From Metaphire vulgaris (Eukaryota > Annelida > Clitellata > Crassiclitellata > Megascolecidae): a stretch of 64,000 nucleotides of DNA. Shown here one piece after another: positions 58,728 to 64,000 of this stretch. Location of the stretch: assembly GCA_018105865.1 (NCBI GenBank), contig CM030856.1, positions 7,750,653-7,814,652 on the forward strand, in the 5' to 3' direction. Below the pieces are notes generated by a model. It was given only the letters and a program-made list of their open reading frames with translations. It was not told where the DNA came from and ran no database searches. Position numbers and translations under genes: made by a program. The stretch's first letter is position 1; every line of letters begins with the position of its first letter.

Positions 58728-58990
58728 TTTCTGCAGTGGGCCTCGAAGATTTTTTTGCAAATTGGTCCTATAAAGGCCCTACATGTCGGGCCCTCAAAGG
58801 GCCCTCAGTTCATATCTGCAGTGGGCCCTCATAGATTTTGCAAATTGGCCCTATAAAGGCCCTGCATGTCCAGGCCATCAAAGGGCCCTCAATTCATATC
58901 TGCAGTGGGCCCTCATAGATTTTGCAAATTGGTCCTATAAAGGCCCTACATGCCCGGCCATCAAAGGGCCCTCAGTTCGTATCTGTATCC
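58728..58990. repeat. 84-bp minisatellite, about three copies
   Basis: Units begin CTGCAGTGGGCCCTCATAGA at about 58731, 58816 and 58900, with GGGCCCT palindromic words. The period is a multiple of three, which keeps a frame open; I do not call it coding. Confidence 0.85.
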
Positions 58991-59158
58991 GGCCTTCAAT
59001 GGCCCTTCAATGGGCCAGCATATTATACTGCACCATCCTACCATATATAAACTCTCACACCCTTCACTTCTAAAACATAACATATTAATTTTTAAAAATC
59101 GATGACAAACATAGTCAGCATACAACTTACAAAAGCAAGATCGATGATCAATTGTGAT

Positions 59159-59451
59159 AGTGTTTATTCTAGACCTTCTCTGGGAGGGGGAATTCCCCAT
59201 CCAAAGTTTTATAATTTCCCCAAAAGTGTGAGGATGGGGGGCTTTTTTTGAGAGGCAAAATGTAAGGATGATGACAATTTATTTGGTTGCCAGGGCATTT
59301 GAGAAGGGTAAATGAGAACTTGAGAAGGGTAAAGGATATTAGGAAAGATGAATGATCTTCTGTTTTGCTTGTCAAGGTTTTTGGAGACTCAGACCTCCCC
59401 CCCAAACATTTCAAAATCCCCACAATATCAAGATGGCTAGAATAAACACTG
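59159..59451. mobile_element. MITE of the CAGTGTTTATTCTAG family, longer copy
   Basis: AGTGTTTATTCTAGACC ... GCTAGAATAAACACTG. Flanks ATTGTGATA / ATTCTGATA are similar. It has an extra internal segment with GAGAAGGGTAAATGAGAACT and a GTTTTGCTTGTCAAGG motif. Confidence 0.85.
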
Positions 59452-59813
59452 ATTCTGATACATGTATCAACATAATTGCTGTGACAATTTTTGAACAAAA
59501 AATAATGCTAAAAAAATAATGCTAACGGCACTTTCACATAAGTGGTACAACATTTTAACAGCCAATATCAATTATTGATCAGATCTGACAACAAAAATAT
59601 ATGAAAATTATTGATCGCCATCTACAGCCTCAACTGATTTACTAGTATAGATGTTATAAAAAATACAAGCCAAAAACGACAATGAAACCTCTTAAACAGA
59701 TATTAAGTTTGCCTACTAATTGGTTACAACCATGGGCTGCTGGGCACCCGCAGAATTTTCACCGGGAGGAGCAAAACACAATGATCACGTTTCATCATCA
59801 TCATGTGTCATCT

Positions 59814-61740
59814 TCATATCTGAAGGTTGACGGTCATGAGTTGTTTCCACTTCGTTCTGTCTTCAGCAATCCTTTTTAGTCTTCCGTAGTTCTTTTCCTG
59901 TATGTGTTCCTTAACGTCGTCCAGCCAGTCTCTTCTAGGTCTTCCTCTGGCCCTGTTTCCCTCATATCTGCCCTCTAATAGGACTTTTGCTTGTTCTGTG
60001 CTTGAACCCCGCATTATGTGTCCAGCATACTGAGTTTTCCTGTTTATAATTTCTGTCAGGAGTTGTCTCTTTTCTCCAATTTTCTTTAGTACCTCTTCAT
60101 TTGTTATTCTCTCTTGCCAGCTAATTTTCAAGATTCTTCTGAAGCACCACATTTCAAAGGCCTGTATTTTATTTTTCAACTGCTTTGTTAGAGTCCAGCA
60201 TTCGCAGGAGAATGTGATAACCAGAGTATACATAGCATCTCAGGATTCGTAGTTTTAGTGCTTGGTCTAGGTTTCTTCTTAGTAATTCTTTTTGTTTCCA
60301 AAAGGCTTCTTTGGCCATAGCAATTCTGGCGTTTATGTCTCTTGTGCATCGTCCATTCTCTGTTATGAAACTGCCCAAATATTTGTATTCCTTTACTTGT
60401 TCCAACTTAGTGTTATCAATTAAGATGTTGTGTTTTCTCATTTTTGTGTTTGCTTACTATCATCGTTTTTGTTTTCTTTCTGTTAATTTCCATCCCGTAT
60501 TCTTTGCTTTTGTCGTTTAGCTTGTTAATTATGAGTTGGAGGTCTTCCTCTTTTTCTGCAAAGATTACCGTATCATCTGCATATCTGAGTATGTTATAGA
60601 TTGTTCCATTGATTTTCATTCCAGGAGTTTGTTCTAATGCTTCCTTTATTAATAGCTCTGTATATAGGTTAAATAGTAAAGGGGATAGTATGCATCCTTG
60701 TCTGACTCCTTTTTTTTTGTATCTTCTCGATTCCTCCTCTTTTATTCTTATGGTGGCGTATTCATTCCAGTATAAGTTACAGATTAAATTTTGCTCCAGT
60801 TCTGGTATTCCTGCCCACTTTAGTGTCTCCAATAGCTTTTGATGATTTATTCTGTCGAATGCTTTTTATAATCAATGAAGCATATGTGTAATTTCTTTCC
60901 CATTTTTGGGCGTTTTCGCAAAGTATCCTTAATTGAAAGATGGCATCTCTGGTTCCTTTACCTTTCTGAAGCCCAGTTGATTTTCTGATAATATTGATTC
61001 TGCTAATGGTGTGATTCTGTTCTTTATTACTTGTAGTAAGATTTTAGATGCATGCGATATCAAACATAATTCTGTAGTCGTCGCAGTCTTGTGCTTTGTT
61101 TATCTTTGGGATTGGGACGAATATGCATTTTAAGAAATCCTCCAGTATGTCTCCTGTTTTGTATATTATGTTTATTAGCTCTGTGATTATTTCATATCCT
61201 ACCGGCCCCAAGTTTTGTATAAGTTCTGCGCAAATTCCATCTTCTCCAGTTGCTTTCTTTTTGGGTAATTTCTTTATAATCTGTCTTATTTCTTCTTCAG
61301 TTATAATCGTTTCTTCCTTTGAGTGATTAATTTTTGGAATTTCTCCTCTATTGTCATTGTACAAAGGATTCAACGTATTCTTTCCATCTGATCAGTATGT
61401 CCTCCTTTTTACCAGTAGTTTCCCATTCTTATCTCTGATAATGTGGTTTGGGTTGTTTCTCTGCATGTTCAACTCCTTGATTTTTATATACTAGAGGTTG
61501 TGCCTTTTGTCTAACTCTTCTATTTCCTTGCACTTCTCATTGATAAATTTGTTTTTGCGTCTCTGCACATTTTTGTATTTCATGTTTTAGTTGTAAATAC
61601 GTTTGTTGCGATTTGTCAGAATCCTTATTTTTATGCTTCTTCCTTTCCTCCATTTTATTCAGTATTTCCGTTGTTATCCATGGCTGCTTCATGTGTTGTT
61701 CTTGCTTTCCGCATAAGTTGTCTGCTACCTCTGTTATGCA
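59814..61740 (-). mobile_element. Decayed RTE-like LINE (reverse transcriptase to C-terminus)
   Basis: Minus strand, in order: MKQPWITTEILNKMEERKKH (about 61690), IRDKNGKLLVK, KLPKKKATGEDGICAELIQN (61230), then a gap with a frame break. Next come KKGVRQGCILSPLLFNLYTE (60700), LRYADDTVIFAEKEEDL (60580, YADD catalytic motif), YKYLGSFITENGRCTRDINA (60380) and the tail QYAGHIMRG ... RARGRPRRDWLDDVKEH (59930). Multiple frameshifts; no endonuclease. It is the longest LINE in the window. Confidence 0.9.
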
Positions 61741-61767
61741 TTCTTTTAGCTCACGTTTTTAGATCAC

Positions 61768-61930
61768 GTTTATGCAACATAAATTTTTCCAGGAGGGGCA
61801 AAAACATTTTAACACAATGGTCACAGTTAGTATTTTATCAAGGTTTTCAAATTTTAGTGTGAAATATTGGTATTTGCATTTTCCAGGAGGCAAGTGTCAT
61901 CTCTTGCCCCAATGTGCGGGCGTGCATGGG
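61768..61930. mobile_element. Inverted copy of the MITE-like repeat at 53946-54151
   Basis: Shares the blocks TTTTCCAGGAGGGGCAAAAA, TATTGGTATTTGCATTTTCC and CCAATGTGCGGGCG in reverse orientation. Confidence 0.65.
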
Positions 61931-62109
61931 GTCAGCTGCAGACTGAACAGTACAAAAGGCTACAATGTCTGCCAAAAAGCAATGAAAACTAGTCAAATTG
62001 AAAGTCCAAAAGAACAACTAATTTTAATAAAATGACCAGTTCTAAACAATTTCTTCACTATATCGTGTAATAAATAAATATGTGACATTGTTTTAACAGA
62101 AGCTGTAGG

Positions 62110-63777
<1,668 letters not shown>

Positions 63778-63967
63778 CTGTTGACAAGTATAGTGACACT
63801 CCAGCGACAATATCTCAATTTTGGGAATCAATTTGATTTAATTTTGCAAAAATCATGCAGTACTCTTCAGAGGTAACAAATGCTGGAACAACACATCCAC
63901 AACAGTACTGGACAGCATGTTGATTTAATATAACATAATAATATATATAATATAATAATAATATAAC

Positions 63968-64000
63968 AAGGTTTAAAGTGGTTCGGTAGGGACTGCCCTG
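63968..64000. repeat. Dispersed repeat cut by the window edge
   Basis: AACAAGGTTTAAAGTGGTTC and the following bases match 40949-40981. In both places a run of AAT/ATA units precedes it. Confidence 0.75.

Overview
This is a window from an animal nuclear genome, most likely a marine invertebrate. The species cannot be fixed from sequence alone. The evidence is intron-rich genes with GT-AG junctions, a WASF/WAVE gene, a tandem array of secreted fibrinogen-domain lectin genes, CR1/L2-like and RTE-like LINE remnants, a tRNA-derived SINE and a very heavy load of short DNA transposons. Microsatellites are long and frequent, and the palindrome TAGGCCTA recurs throughout.

Layout. 1-3.05 kb: short tandem repeat, a PIF-like MITE and a 5'-truncated LINE. 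3.3-9.13 kb (+): a complete five-coding-exon WASF (WAVE) gene whose introns hold hAT, Tigger-like and piggyBac-like MITEs. 9.1-16 kb: gene-poor, with a LINE tail, a SINE and an 865-bp Mutator-like element that has ~115-bp inverted repeats, a perfect 9-bp target duplication and a FLYWCH-like ORF. 16.1-18.2 kb (-): an intronless GT61-family glycosyltransferase with a nested pair of hAT MITEs just upstream of its start. 20.6-21.8 kb (-): a terminal exon of an unrecognised coiled-coil protein.

25.4-47.9 kb (-): three related secreted lectin genes (here A, B and C) built from signal peptide + PAN/apple-like domain + fibrinogen-related domain (FReD). A also has an FN2-like exon. C splices in frame throughout (356 aa predicted). 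A and B carry visible lesions. Decayed signal-peptide exons lie upstream of B and C, so this is a birth-and-death cluster. 51.9-52.0 kb (-) may hold an exon of a further gene. 57.9-58.5 kb: remnant of a hAT transposase C-terminus. 59.8-61.7 kb (-): decayed RTE-like LINE. 62.1-63.8 kb (-): two 3' exons of an unrecognised gene that continues beyond the window.

Across the window about twenty short elements end in imperfect CAGTGGCG-, CAGGG- or CAGTGTTTATT-type inverted repeats, and most are flanked by 8-bp direct repeats matching at 7 or 8 of 8 positions. That makes them non-autonomous hAT elements. Many with unrelated ends share one internal motif of roughly 20 bp (GACAAGCAAAAAAGGTC-like). In one element this motif is amplified into a 39-bp tandem array. 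The lectin cluster and this shared MITE motif are the two things most worth following up.
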